Part shown: positions 22,001 through 32,235 of the stretch, piece by piece
Layout of the letters: each line of letters begins with the position of its first letter
How positions within the stretch are numbered: the first letter of the stretch is position 1
Assembly: GCA_020744225.1 (NCBI GenBank)
Contig: JAGMWG010000002.1
Coordinates: 868,001-932,000, forward strand
DNA from: Paraphoma chrysanthemicola
Taxonomy: Eukaryota; Ascomycota; Dothideomycetes; Pleosporales; Phaeosphaeriaceae
DNA length: 64,000 bases
Reading direction: 5' to 3'
Position numbers and translations under genes: made by a program
Notes under the pieces: generated by a model
Seen by the model: only the letters and a program-made list of their open reading frames with translations
Database searches by the model: none
What the model was told of the DNA's origin: nothing

Positions 22001-24752
22001 CACCGTCGCATTTTGTGGTGGTGTTGACCTGTGTTTCGGCCGATGGGATACGCCTCAGCACGTTGTTGTAGATGATAAGCTGACAGGATTCGAGCTGGAC
22101 GACAACCCAAAGGATGCTGATCATTGTCAACTATGGCCTGGCAAAGACTACTCCAATCCTCGTGTGCAGGATTTTTTCGCGCTTGACAAGCCCTACGAAG
22201 AAATGTACGATCGCAGCAAAGTCCCCCGAATGCCGTGGCACGATGTTGGCATGCAGATCGTAGGCCAGCCTGCGCGTGACTTGACTCGCCACTTCGTCCA
22301 GCGATGGAACTACCTGCTTCGCCAACGCAAGCCTTCCCGGCCAACGCCATTCCTGCTGCCACCGCCAGACTTCAATCCCGCAGATATAGAAGCTCTCGGG
22401 CTTGATGGTACATGCGAAGTGCAGATCCTGCGTTCCGCCTGCGCTTGGTCACTGGGAACGCCAAACAAGGTCGAGCACAGCATCATGAACGCTTACGTGC
22501 AAATGATTGCGACGTCAGAGCACTTTGTGTACATTGAGAACCAGTTCTACATCAGCAGTAGCGAGGTTTTGGGTACGAAGATTGAAAACAAGATCAACGA
22601 TGCGATCGTGGATCGGATCAAGCGCGCGCATGCTAACGATGAGGACTGGCGAGCATGCATCGTCCTCCCCCTCATGCCTGGTTACCAGAACACCGTCGAT
22701 GAGCAGGAAGGCAGCAGTGTCCGCCTCATCATGACATGTCAATATCACAGCATCTGTCGCGGGCCGACATCAATCTTTGGTCGTCTACGAGCCGCTGGTA
22801 TCGAACCTGAAGACTACATCGAGTTCTATGCTCTGAGATCCTGGGGCGAAATCGGACCAACCAAGATGCTCGTTACAGAGCAATTGTACATTCATGCAAA
22901 GATCATGGTTGTTGACGATCGCGTTGCCATCATCGGCTCGGCCAACATCAATGAACGATCCATGCTGGGATCTCGAGACTCTGAAGTGGCTGCAATCGTC
23001 CGCGATACCGAAGTGCTAGATTCCTACATGGCGGGCCAGCCGTACAAAGTCGGCAAATTCCCGCACACACTTCGCATGCGGCTGATGCGTGAGCATCTTG
23101 GTGTCGATACGGATGCTATTGGCGAGGAGGAGTGGATGAGCCAGATGTCGGATGCTGATAGTCATGGCTTCCAGACTGAATCGTCAACGCCCTCATCGCC
23201 AACCGCCCAGCGGATGACAGAGCAGAAGCTTGAAGAGAACAAGCACAAGTTGCAAGACGATTTATTGGCCAAGGCGGAGAAGTTACACAGCTTTAATCAT
23301 GACTTTGACGTAGTTCAGCTCGACAATCCCAATCTCAAGGCCAACAAGAAGCCATCAGCGGACCCACGTATCATGGGAAATCCTGCACATGCAAAGGACG
23401 TTCGAGGCGAAGGAGCCGATCACATGCTCGAGGTGGAGGCGCGTCGTCCAAGCGTCTCGCAGGGCCGTGACTCCTATTATGATGCAAATGGCATAGAGAA
23501 GCTTGTCTCGGATGTGGCAAGCGAAGGTCTGGATTCAACGCCCAAGAAGCACTCTACGCGGAGTCGTGGCCGCAGCAATACAACAGGCACCAAGAGCAGT
23601 GCACTCAGCGGGCACACTGAAGGCTACGCTGGTCTCCCGCCACCCCGGCTGCCTCGCATGGACACAGCAAAGCTCGGTCTTACGCAGCTTAGCCAGCTGC
23701 CTGCTCTACCTATCCTCGATGACACCGACATTGGCGGGCCGCCTCTGCAGCGCACTTTCAGTCAGGGCTCTGCGTCCTTTGTCAACCCTCTCCTCGCCGA
23801 GATGCGCCGCCCAATCGTCACGGACGACTGCATGCGTGACCCCATCAATGACTCCTTCTTCCTCGACACCTGGCACCAAGTTGCCGAAAACAACACCAAG
23901 ATCTTCCGCCAAGTCTTCCGCTGCATGCCCGACAACGAGGTGAAGACATGGAAGCAGTACCAAGAGTATGCCGCCTTTGCAGAGCGCTTCACAAAGAGCC
24001 AAGGAGGCGACAAATCGCAGCAGCACCAGCAGCAAGATGCACCTGGAAAGACTGGACCACCTGGAACCGCGGGCATCGTTGCAGAGAAGTTCAACAACGC
24101 AACCGGGGCCATAGGTAACCAAGCCTCAGCCCTTGGCCATCAATTATCCGAGAAGCTGACCAACAACTCCTCCGCAACCTCACACGATGCCTCCGCCACC
24201 CACCACTCCAAGATTGGCGGCGTAGAGCAATGGGCCCAAGAGCAAGAAAAACGCATCGAATCGCAAAGCCGCGACCGTCTCAAACTCGAAACTGAATTCA
24301 ACGAAAAGAAACCCGCCGACGATGCCATCGTCTCCCCCATGAACCCAGACCCCCCATCCAAAACATTCACTTTCCCCGCTCCACCCCCAATCCCCGAATC
24401 TACAAGCGACTACCACGACTTCGCAACACACCCCAACCAAACAACCTCGACTTCAACGCCCGCCCGCAATCGCACCGTCACTATCACCGAGCCCTCGGCA
24501 CACCCGAATTCGACGCCGCATCGCACGGCGACGAAGCGCTCGCGCCGGCGCGCTACGACTAAGTCGAGTACCCGCCAGTTCCATGCTGCGGATCTGGATA
24601 GCTTGCTTGCGAAGGAAGATGCGCGGACGTTGCTGGGCTTGGTGCAGGGACATTTGGTCCTGTGGCCGTATGATTGGCTTGAGACGGAGGAGAGGGGGGG
24701 TGGGTGGTTGTATAATGTTGATCAGATTGCGCCGTTGGAAATTTATAATTAG
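19089..24752 (+). CDS. PLD1: phospholipase D, PX-PH type (PLD1/Spo14)
   Basis: Hydrolyses phosphatidylcholine to phosphatidic acid and choline at membranes; in yeast the orthologue Spo14 acts in secretion and sporulation. One uninterrupted frame of 1,887 residues. The first 450 are Ser/Pro-rich and disordered. A PX-like region starts near residue 465 and carries an acidic insertion. A PH-like region follows around 710-840 (SKHWPKWFLVRHSYVVC). The catalytic core has both HKD motifs: His963-x-Lys965-x4-Asp970 (SHHEKICVIDH) and His1269-x-Lys1271-x4-Asp1276 (HAKIMVVDD), followed by GSANINERSMLGSRDSE. A long low-complexity linker precedes a conserved C-terminal region containing RRPIVTDDCMRDPINDSFF. 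The length is near that of Spo14. Absence of introns over 5.6 kb is notable here. Confidence 0.97.
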   Translation: MADTPDSDVSPMSRPAPVDTKQDPRRGLSPLRVGLSANETEEIHIPSPANGAPKIMRSAPTGSPLSTKEPAEFPFHAVSSKANGTIDENTATESPVRPHKPASHTSHNSNASYYPPFAPISRMPTGEGDMSDAPKERKSVQFARSNTHGTDPNAINSRQQSWDTEEGDGKGKERDKQSSSLMGKLRALAAPMQGHGRSLSAFAGSSSAQDNSPQGPLSPTSERDEPRYDGNDSEADADGESSAGEGAARPSRRRRKSSRRWFDGEGEGTQTAPTTPKQSGSGHFFSRDRDSPTTTPNAASANRPAFIRRGTMSDIPEHERQGYSEDEGRSRIAKESAWKRGLHSARGLSYGGLRQHDSNAEDEGGQERRPGNLRGFTLGGNTADGRPSPWRMRGERTSSLSAQKWKSIKNSLKLLGNRAKAERQVDHAKSAELMAELLAGAPAALFLASMFQRDEHGHKRIPILMEQLKVTITDTDRAKDKFMKDGDRHTALRVELEYGSGLTRMKWVVYRTVTDFANLHLKFKIQEKQDQFRSRPTGRSDEKGDEKDDPRTRIPRFPRSVLPYLRGLRGYGILDDEEEEEEDDAPAPGNASGPDGDASATDRPARNKRRKSSFVLGRRKSSIGGNDQPSSVVGQLAARQGSFAGAVGQPLQTKQNHHERQRKKLETYLKSLITYLIFRPDSNRLCKFLELSALGVRLAAEGGYHGKEGYMMIKSSKGVTNKKKWHPAPLISKHWPKWFLVRHSYVVCVDSPEEMNVYDVFLVDADFNMESKSGKLRDKKAREVVSEAKASATGHHQLKLVNSERKMKLLARNDKMLLQFEESIRFMSQSTLWSQRQRFDSFAPVRKKIYAQWLVDGRDYMWNVSRAISMARDVIYIHDWWLSPELYLRRPAAISHKWRLDRLLQRKAQEGIKIFVIMYRNIGAAIPIDSEYSKFSLLDLHPNVFVQRSPNQIRQNTFFWSHHEKICVIDHTVAFCGGVDLCFGRWDTPQHVVVDDKLTGFELDDNPKDADHCQLWPGKDYSNPRVQDFFALDKPYEEMYDRSKVPRMPWHDVGMQIVGQPARDLTRHFVQRWNYLLRQRKPSRPTPFLLPPPDFNPADIEALGLDGTCEVQILRSACAWSLGTPNKVEHSIMNAYVQMIATSEHFVYIENQFYISSSEVLGTKIENKINDAIVDRIKRAHANDEDWRACIVLPLMPGYQNTVDEQEGSSVRLIMTCQYHSICRGPTSIFGRLRAAGIEPEDYIEFYALRSWGEIGPTKMLVTEQLYIHAKIMVVDDRVAIIGSANINERSMLGSRDSEVAAIVRDTEVLDSYMAGQPYKVGKFPHTLRMRLMREHLGVDTDAIGEEEWMSQMSDADSHGFQTESSTPSSPTAQRMTEQKLEENKHKLQDDLLAKAEKLHSFNHDFDVVQLDNPNLKANKKPSADPRIMGNPAHAKDVRGEGADHMLEVEARRPSVSQGRDSYYDANGIEKLVSDVASEGLDSTPKKHSTRSRGRSNTTGTKSSALSGHTEGYAGLPPPRLPRMDTAKLGLTQLSQLPALPILDDTDIGGPPLQRTFSQGSASFVNPLLAEMRRPIVTDDCMRDPINDSFFLDTWHQVAENNTKIFRQVFRCMPDNEVKTWKQYQEYAAFAERFTKSQGGDKSQQHQQQDAPGKTGPPGTAGIVAEKFNNATGAIGNQASALGHQLSEKLTNNSSATSHDASATHHSKIGGVEQWAQEQEKRIESQSRDRLKLETEFNEKKPADDAIVSPMNPDPPSKTFTFPAPPPIPESTSDYHDFATHPNQTTSTSTPARNRTVTITEPSAHPNSTPHRTATKRSRRRATTKSSTRQFHAADLDSLLAKEDARTLLGLVQGHLVLWPYDWLETEERGGGWLYNVDQIAPLEIYN

Positions 24753-25481
24753 TGAAACAAAGGGGGACGTGGGAAGAGAATAAGGGGGTGTAGAGGTTTA
24801 GAAAGGTGTTGTTTTGTATTTTCTACTTTTTTGCATTTTCTGGCGCTTCTTTTGGAGAGAGTGGGTGATGGGGTATCGGGTTATAAGAGTCCTAGCAGTA
24901 TTATTATTATATCAATTACATTTAGCGGATACTATTATTTGTCGTTGAAAAGATTCCTGGTTCTTATAAATTCGAAGTTTAAGCACACACTATTCTTCTT
25001 ATCCACTACATTTGAAGCATTTTCCATATATTTCTAGCTAGCGATGCGCCGTGCAAGCGTCTTCAATTCGCTATACCGTTCTGTTACTACAGATCCTCAC
25101 TCGTGTGACCAGGTCTCTACCTGGAACTCATGTTCGCCTCCGCGAATGCATTTCATATGACATCCCCTCATCTCCCCATGACCGAATTTCAAGGTCCACG
25201 GCCCCTGAACTAAACAACAACCCGTACTGAGAACCAAGGTTGTGTAAGTGAGACGATACAGCAAACCACAATGCCGGAATCATATATGTGGCATGTAAAT
25301 CAAGTCGTCCATTTCTGCGCTGCCCTGGGAGCAACACACGATCCGGCCTTCCGTCGTCACGGCACATCCCCACTCGAGAAAATAAACGACTGCAGCAAGT
25401 AGCAGAAAGCACTTGGATCGGGTGCATAGCTCGCTTAGGGAGCAAAAAATGTATCCGATATAAGATACTATCAGCATACGA
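24753..25481. other. intergenic between convergent genes
   Basis: 729 bases, AT-rich from about 24820 to 25040 with a short ATT-repeat tract near 24900. This suits 3' untranslated and terminator sequence of the phospholipase D gene on one side and the HET gene on the other. No gene supported. Confidence 0.4.
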
Positions 25482-27754
25482 CTAGCAGAAAGTGAATTTC
25501 TCAAGCTTGTACTTCCCCTGGTCTAGATCGTTCATGGCTTCGCCATCCATCATGCCATGCACATACGCCTCGCCAAGGACTTGATAGTAGTCGCCACAGG
25601 GTCGAATGGCAAGCGGCGTGCTGCATCCAAGCAGTATCACAATCGAATCGCCGACGCGAGTCTGCTCGTCAGGACCACCGTGCATGTTATCCGGTGCCCA
25701 GCCGACATATCCACCGGTCGTAGTCATGAACCGTCTCCTTTGCGAGCTGCGGTCGAAGCAAGTGTATACGCCGCTGACATCGATTTCTGAGGCATCCGGA
25801 TCGATTTCTTCCTCGAAGTAGTCTTCAAAGAAGGTTTCGCCCAAGCGGAAGCCTCTGTTATTGTTGCGGAAGCCAGACCATCGGAAGTAATATCCTTTCT
25901 GTCCTGCGAGCCACGTCCAGCCGCGCTCTTTGAACTGTGGTGCTGCGAGTTCAAAGGTTGATGGCAGTCGAAGCATGGCTGTATGTCTCGCATTCGCTTT
26001 CTGCCCATATGCATCGCGATCTGCAATAAGGGTCCGGGAAATTGCATCGGCGGTGTCTTCGTGGCTTCCATAAGCGCTTTTGAAATGATCGGCCGAGTGG
26101 ACCGTGTCAGTATCCCACGAAAAGTACGTGACCTCACGTGCGGAAAGACCGGAGATCGTGTCGACTATAAATCCACGACATCGGAGAAGATTTCCAGTGA
26201 GGAACTTCGCACTGGGCTTACTATCTCGACTGGCATTGTATGGTGCGTAGTTAGAGTTGTCCATTCGCCAGGGAAAGAGATAGGCTGGGCCCCATACAGG
26301 CGCATCTACGCGGCCGGACCACGCCAGATCGCGTCCCTCCCAAAGCCAATCTGCTACCCACGAAGGACAACCTGTTGGGCCCCAGGGATTGGCTTCCCTT
26401 AATGTGTCGAGATTTTTGAGGGCCAGCATGAATGCTTTGGTCGCGCGAGTGTATACCTCAGCAGTTGGCAGCGTATAGTCGGGCTGCAACAAGTTCGCTA
26501 CCGTGAGTGGCATGAGACCAATAAGTGCATAGACCTTGTCTCTTGGATCGGATGCGTCGGACCTGCAGGCAAGGTCAAGCAATCTCCCAAGACTGAGCTT
26601 TCGAGCCTTTTCGGAAGCAGTCCTTCGGTTTAGGTGAGAGAGGTCTCGGTAAACTAGATGCAAGCTGCCAGTGCTCCATGCAGGAGCGATATTGCCAGCC
26701 GCCGCTGTAACTTCATTAAGTAGGCATCCATCCTTTACGAGCCACAGATGCTCCTGCAGTACTAAATGAGTTGCAGTGTTAGTCATGTCCCGAGATTTGC
26801 TTCTAGGCGGCCTAGATCACTTACCGCCGATGCCAGTGCAGAAGGTTGACCAGTCCAGAACAGCGTCGCCACATCTGATCCAAACACGACTTCCTCCCAT
26901 GACTAGCTCTTGGATAATCCACAGACGAAACCAATATGACCGTTGCATCAATTCATGCAAGCCGAGCCAATTCATCGTTCCTAGCGCGCGAGGGTCCGCT
27001 CGAAGTAGTTTTTCAATCTCAGACTCGCACGAGAGTTCTCTAAATGTAGCAAAGTCTTGCACAAGACTGAGCGCTGCCGTACTACGAGCAGAGGCTGCAC
27101 CCATGTCCGCCACCACGGTCCATGCCACCCCGTATATGTCGGACATTCGCTGGACCAGAGCCGCTCGCTCTTCTAGATCAGCCTGGTTGATGCTCAGCGC
27201 GTCAATCCAGATTCTGCAGCGCCCCGAAAACTCCCCTGCGCTTCGGAATCCTCGTAATACTCGCTCGAGAGAGGCGGTAACTTGCATCTTGTGCTTGTTC
27301 ACAATTATTTCGCGGGTATTGTCTTTGTCACCCCAGACATATGAAAGGGCTACAAAGTCTCCCCAGACGAAGCGATGCAGCTCTGTTGATGGCTGCGTAC
27401 TATGGATACGCTCCAGCGGCTTCAGCTTCGCCAATGGTGGTGGAAGCTGGTGCTCGGTCCACCGTTCAAGCGCCGCAGGATCCCGAAGCGAGTTATGTCC
27501 ATTACCATTAGAAGAGACAAAGGTTTGGTATGCAGGGGTAACTTTCTCCAGCGAAAATGCTCCTAATCGGCACTCAATCTTGTCCCAATGCTGGCCCGAA
27601 AGAATTGTGATTAGACGGATTTCGTTCTCTTTTGCATTTATGGGAGAGTACAGAGAAGGCTTGTCGATCGTATCTGCACAGAATGAGCATGGTTATGTGC
27701 ATATAGCGGGGCACAGCTACCTTGATAGCTCGATAGCTTTTCACGCAGCTCCAT
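25482..27754 (-). CDS. HET-domain protein, intact
   Basis: Heterokaryon-incompatibility protein of 720 residues, built from three minus-strand exons: 27754-27721, 27673-26825 and 26761-25482. Introns are 27720-27674 (GTAGCT..GTGCAG) and 26824-26762 (GTAAGT..TTTAG), both frame-preserving. The start MELREKLSSYQ runs into the canonical HET head (LYSPINAKENEIRLITI). FVALSYVWGDKDN, CRIWIDALSINQADLEER and YWFRLWIIQEL follow, then DPRDKVYALIGL, and the tail GDSIVILLGCSTPLAIRP leading to GEAYVHGMMDGE. All standard landmarks are present, so the gene appears functional. Its role would be allorecognition-triggered cell death, as for het-6-like genes. It is transcribed toward the phospholipase D gene. 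Confidence 0.9.
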
Positions 27755-28329
27755 GTTGCGTCCAGCCTTTTCGAGGCGTTGGGGCAGATGCAAACGAAAC
27801 TGCATGTGACAGACTCGCAGGCGAGGAGTGCCTGTCGTGAGTATTTCCTCAAGGGATGCGCATCAGAGGCAATGCGAAGGCCAGTGTTAATACAATATCG
27901 AAGTACTGTACACAGTAGCGTCGCGCCGAACCTCCCTAGACGCTTCAGCCGCACGCTGGATGCGCAGGCGCATAATCTTGGCCCGCTAAGAAAGACATGA
28001 GATCATTACGTAGCAAAGTGCGAACAAGCCGGGAATGAATATCTTGAACGGAAGAGCAGACATGTAATGAGGTTTAGTTTGGTCTATGGAATGAAGTGTG
28101 ACAGGTGGAGGGCGCGGGGAAGTTCCAACCATACCCAATTTGCGCTAGTGGATTCACATACCATCCTTCAAGTTTGCTAAATATCTAAGGACACCAATTT
28201 CAAACAAAATCGAGCCTTAGAACACCCTCATCATTCTTATATGTGAGAATCGTCGATTTCCAGCAAAGACGGATGTACAACTAAAGTCGGTGTAGTCTGA
28301 AGACTGGGAGTGACGCGAACCACATATCG
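27755..28329. other. intergenic
   Basis: 575 bases upstream of the intact HET gene and downstream of the next minus-strand locus. An ORF overlapping 27574-27954 on the minus strand is mainly a frame shadow of HET exon 1. No other gene supported. Confidence 0.4.
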
Positions 28330-29106
28330 TCAACGTCGTCGTTCAAACGTGATCATAATCCCAGACCCAGTCACAACGGAATTCGTCTCCAGCATCATCA
28401 GACGGTGCCTCGTTCTCACACTGAGAGACTCTTCGGTGCATATCGCATCCTCAATCGTGAGGTAGAGGCGACTTATTTTCACACTGGTGACGCGCTTTGT
28501 ATCAATCGCTTCTCGCAGCCATGGCCAGTTCTCAAGCACGCTATCGAAGTTTGCGTTCAGTCTCGCTCGGCGCTGATTATATATCATTTGATTCGTGATG
28601 AGATCCGAGTAGTACGGGCCTATGAATTGTTCGAGAAACCAGTTCCACTTGCTGGGTACTGTCTTGAGGAATGAAAACCGGCAGCGGAAAGATGGATGTG
28701 CTACCTTCACGCGAAGTATTGGTAGGATCTCAAGATGTTCCAAGTCTCCGAGGTTGAAGTCTATTGCTATTCGTAGAGTTCGTGGTGGGGCAGCCAAGTC
28801 GTCTTTTGTGCTCATGAAAATCGGTCATGAACTTCTCGGCATGCCCCCAATGCACCTGGACCCGCGCCTTATGCCGTTGGAACGGTCTATACTCAGCCCG
28901 GTTTTGTTTGCATACTTTGGTGAGAGATGCGTAGGGTACGAGAGCGCTATCTGCTTTCTTGGGTGCAGGGCGAATCCAGACTGCTCGTTGGGCTTCATAG
29001 TGGTAGATACGGTTGCGCAGTTCTGTGATCGTTAGTTGCAGTTTCTTGACAGACTTTGATTAAGTTAAAAAGTACCGGGCGCCAGCCTAAGAAACAGGCA
29101 CGACAT
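28330..29106 (-). pseudogene. 2EXR-like gene interrupted by a frameshift
   Basis: Minus-strand member of the 2EXR-like family. Exon 1 (29106-29076) encodes MSCLFLRLAP. An intron (29075-29023, GTACTT..ATCACAG) splits the Glu codon G|AA, and exon 2 continues ELRNRIYHYEAQ with a family-like TKVCKQNRAEYRPF. This frame fails near 28816. The remaining coding sequence continues one base shifted, as APPRTLRIAIDFNLGDLEHL, to the stop at 28330. I found no intron of the right phase that would bridge the shift, so a single-base indel in the genome or in the assembly is the simplest reading. Downstream bases 29107-29443, between this and the next locus, hold no supported gene. Confidence 0.55.
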
Positions 29107-29443
29107 CGTGTGACTTGTTGACAACAGTAAAATTGTTTACTTTTTGTGTCGAAAAGCTTGTCGCAGAGAGTGGCCAATGTTTCTTTCGGTGCTACTTGCA
29201 ATATGTGGCTCGGTTAACGCTAGAGACAAGCGTCGTACATGATCATCATATGCGGCCTCGGGAGCGTGGAGAATTGGTCGTTGTATGGTACGGCGAACCA
29301 CCGAGTTTTCAAATGTGTGGAATCCATCAGTCTGAATATTGATCAGCTCGAGATGATTCTATGATCCGTTCCCGCATTTACAAGCCCATTTCCATCAACG
29401 AAGTGGACTCGTGAAGTGAACGCCCAACTATCTGTTACTCGTC

Positions 29444-30105
29444 TCAATCTTCTTTACAGTTGATCTCGCCACCGTGCTCATACCGAGTGTATGGTCCGTC
29501 TCCGTCATTGACTACCAAGAAAGTCAAGAGACAGAAATTGACGTACATGCCCATCACCATCTTGCCAAGGGATTGTTTCACTTTCCTTTTTTTTGTCGTT
29601 GAAGCATCGCGAAACGCAAGGCCGAAATCGGAGTAGCCACGCTTTACGATGTTAGATGCATCGATCTGGCTGAAGACCCCCTTGCTCAGTTGCTCTAGCC
29701 ACTCCGGCTGAGCATATGCAACCATGGCGTCCAATATCTCGCAAGCGCGCTTTTCGAGTCGACTGTTGGTGCGTATCGCATCAAAAGGAACGCATTTGAA
29801 ATTTCCACAAAACCGTCAGCTGAAATCAGCGAGTAAAAGACGAATCTTCAACAGTGGCTCATCTGAGTCCTTCAATGTAGTGAAGGCATCTAGCCTTCAT
29901 TATTATTTAGGTTTAGAGCAGTAGATTCACGGCTTTCACCATCATCAACTTTGGTAACTCACGCCTGTTCCTGCACACCCACGCTCTACGACAAGGATGC
30001 AGCTTGTCGCCAATACTTGTGCTCTCAGGACTAGGTAAAGGTGTTCTAAGCATACTGGGCTCCCGTTGTTGCGAGCAACACACTCGTATAAGCGATTGCG
30101 CAGTT
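29444..30105 (-). pseudogene. probable decayed 2EXR-like locus
   Basis: At 30105 a canonical acceptor (TTATTAG) is followed by AA CTG CGC, giving the family motif ELRNRLYECVA, but the frame stops after about 50 codons. A separate frame further down reads DKLHPCRRAWVCRNRREL, weakly like the family's second motif. A third segment (about 29828-29444) reads KCVPFDAIRTNSRLEKRACE and ends in KED. The three pieces are on the same strand in family-like order but in different frames. No donor of matching phase for the acceptor was found. I read it as an eroded copy, with modest confidence. Confidence 0.35.
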
Positions 30106-30152
30106 CTAATAAGATAGTAGCATGCCATCGTGGCGTCTTGTGTAACTTCATT

Positions 30153-30868
30153 TCACCTCCATATATGCTCCGTCAATGCGAAAAAACGGTATTTTTGCAG
30201 AGCTTGGCGACACGTCCCTGCCAAGTTAAGTGAAAATTCGAGTCTACGTCCCTCACAGTACGGATGTAAGGTTGAATTTGACTTGGATGACACTAAATCT
30301 GATTCACGATCCGACCAACTGCCTTGCTTCTTCCAGGCTGTTAGCTAGGAGAATCGCAGGTCTAAATTACCAGGTCCTTGACCGGCTGGTAAGGAAAGTA
30401 ACATACATTTTGAGTGCGCACGGTGAACTCCAAAGGGCGCACTGGTTCCAACATCTTTAGCGGTCTTGATTGAATAGAGCTGGGCATCTAACTGAGCCGC
30501 AGACAACAAGTTGCATTGCACCGTTGCAACAGAAAACGAAGGCTGTGATGGTGCCTTCTGCGGAGGCGTACTACTCGTTGAAGCAGCTTTTGCGCTTTCT
30601 GCAGGGACTTTTCCGATCACCGAATCATGTCGTCCGACTTCGGGAATTTCGACCACTTTAGGGTCAAACCGAACTGTTTGGGTTGATTGGAAGTGAAAGG
30701 CCGTAGAGGCATGTTTGACAACACGCGGAATGAGAAGCTGGTTCGGTGTCTGAGAGGTCGTATAGTTGCTGCTATCGTTGCGCTGATACGGGGAATGAGA
30801 AACGATTGTCAAGGCGAGCATGATATTATCTTGAGAACTGAAAGTGAGCGTACCTGAGATGGATTCAT
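30153..30868 (-). CDS. hypothetical protein, three-exon candidate
   Basis: Hand-built minus-strand model: exons 30868-30854 (MNPSQ), 30782-30407 and 30337-30153. Introns are 30853-30783 (GTACGC..GTATCAG) and 30406-30338 (GTATGT..CTAACAG). All join in frame to give 191 residues. Exon 2 is hydrophilic and Ser/Thr-rich (SAKAASTSSTPPQKAPSQP). Exon 3 reads through 61 codons before a TGA. No known domain. The stop lies only 48 bases before the acceptor of the decayed 2EXR-like locus downstream, and that TGA overlaps a GTGAAA that could be a donor. The whole may therefore once have been one gene whose N-terminus this is. Confidence 0.35.
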
Positions 30869-32235
30869 GGCGAGCGATATTGTATGTTTGGTACGGGAAG
30901 CGGGGTTGGAGTTGAGAAGCTCATGCAAACTAGTACCAGAACCACAGTGCAAATTCGGTGAACTTTGGAGGTATTAGAACGCGAGACCTCTGGGGTATAC
31001 GTGTAACACTCAAGCGCAACTTCGTCTTTTTGCATGCTTCCACTAGCATGCTTGCCTCGTCATCAGCAAATGGCCTGCCCAACATCACTTATGTCGGTCT
31101 GCATGTGAAAGTCAAGACAATGGGACTTGTACTGCCAGAGTGAAAAGTCATGATCAACCGTTCTATTCTCTGTCTTCACGTACTGAGTAAAGCGTGTACA
31201 GACCAGTGACAGTCCCGACGACCGAATGGCGCATGCATCTCAACTTTTTACCCTTCCAGCTTAGCGTGGCGGCTGAGGGAGCTAAGAGCAGGCAAGTGTA
31301 ACCGAACGAGGCTTCTTTCGCTTTCAACCAATAAGCAGATCCTTCAATGCATGGATCTCCTGCCCATAGCGGACGTCATCTTACGAGAGATCTTGCAGCT
31401 ATACGTCACGACGAACGCCTGACTGTACTGATTCTAGGGAAGACAGAACACCAATGAAATAGAGACATTCAACCGCACTGGCTGTTATTTTCCTTGGCAT
31501 GTATGTAGATTGCAACAATTGGCTTCGCTTTTGACAATGTGAGTCCTGACCCATGAGTGCAAACGTGGCAGTGTATTTGATCACTGATCAAGGTAGATCC
31601 CTGAATAGATCTTGTTGTGCCGGGATCGGCACTCTTTGCATTAGCATTGCTCAATTTAGCCTGTCCGTATGATGGACGCCAACAAACGATTTGTGCGCAA
31701 GCGACCACCGAACTAATCGGGGTGACAGAGATCTTCGAGCGGGGACAGAGTGTCCGGCAGCCAGAAAGTCTACAACACCAACTATCGTATACACCTCCAC
31801 AGCGACATCAGTAGGCACTACCGAAGCAAGGATCTGGACAAGAACGCTCATCAGGCGAACTTCAGCAGGTCTCTGGGTGTCATTCCATACCTCAGAGGGC
31901 ATTTGAAGCTGAGACTCTCGAGTGGTGTCATTTTGTCCCTTTCGGGCCGTCGTGTTTTGAGCTAGCGGCCGGATTTCCGGCGGCCTGAGCTCATAGCACC
32001 TCGAGCATTGTTCCTTGCACTTCGAGAAGTGTTCCTCGCTAATTGAGCTTCGGTGAGCGACATGTATCGTAAAGCGAAGGTGTAGGTTGGATGTATTCGA
32101 TGGATCGAGAAAGTGTAAGTTATGGCGAGCCGTCCCCACCTGCCCTTCGCGCCGCTCAGCAACAACTGCCTACACAAGACCTCATTCCAGCTCTCAAAAC
32201 AAGGCCTAATCATAGACTGAGTTTGCATTGAAATC
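30869..32235. other. gene-poor stretch upstream of a dehydrogenase gene
   Basis: 1.37 kb with overlapping ORFs on both strands, the largest 162 codons on the minus strand without an ATG start. None has a motif or a supporting splice structure. The right end should hold the promoter of the dehydrogenase gene at 32236. Confidence 0.35.

Noticed and set aside
31651..32139. 162-codon minus-strand ORF before the dehydrogenase gene
   Set aside because: No ATG at its start, no motif, a competing plus-strand ORF, and it lies in an expected promoter region.
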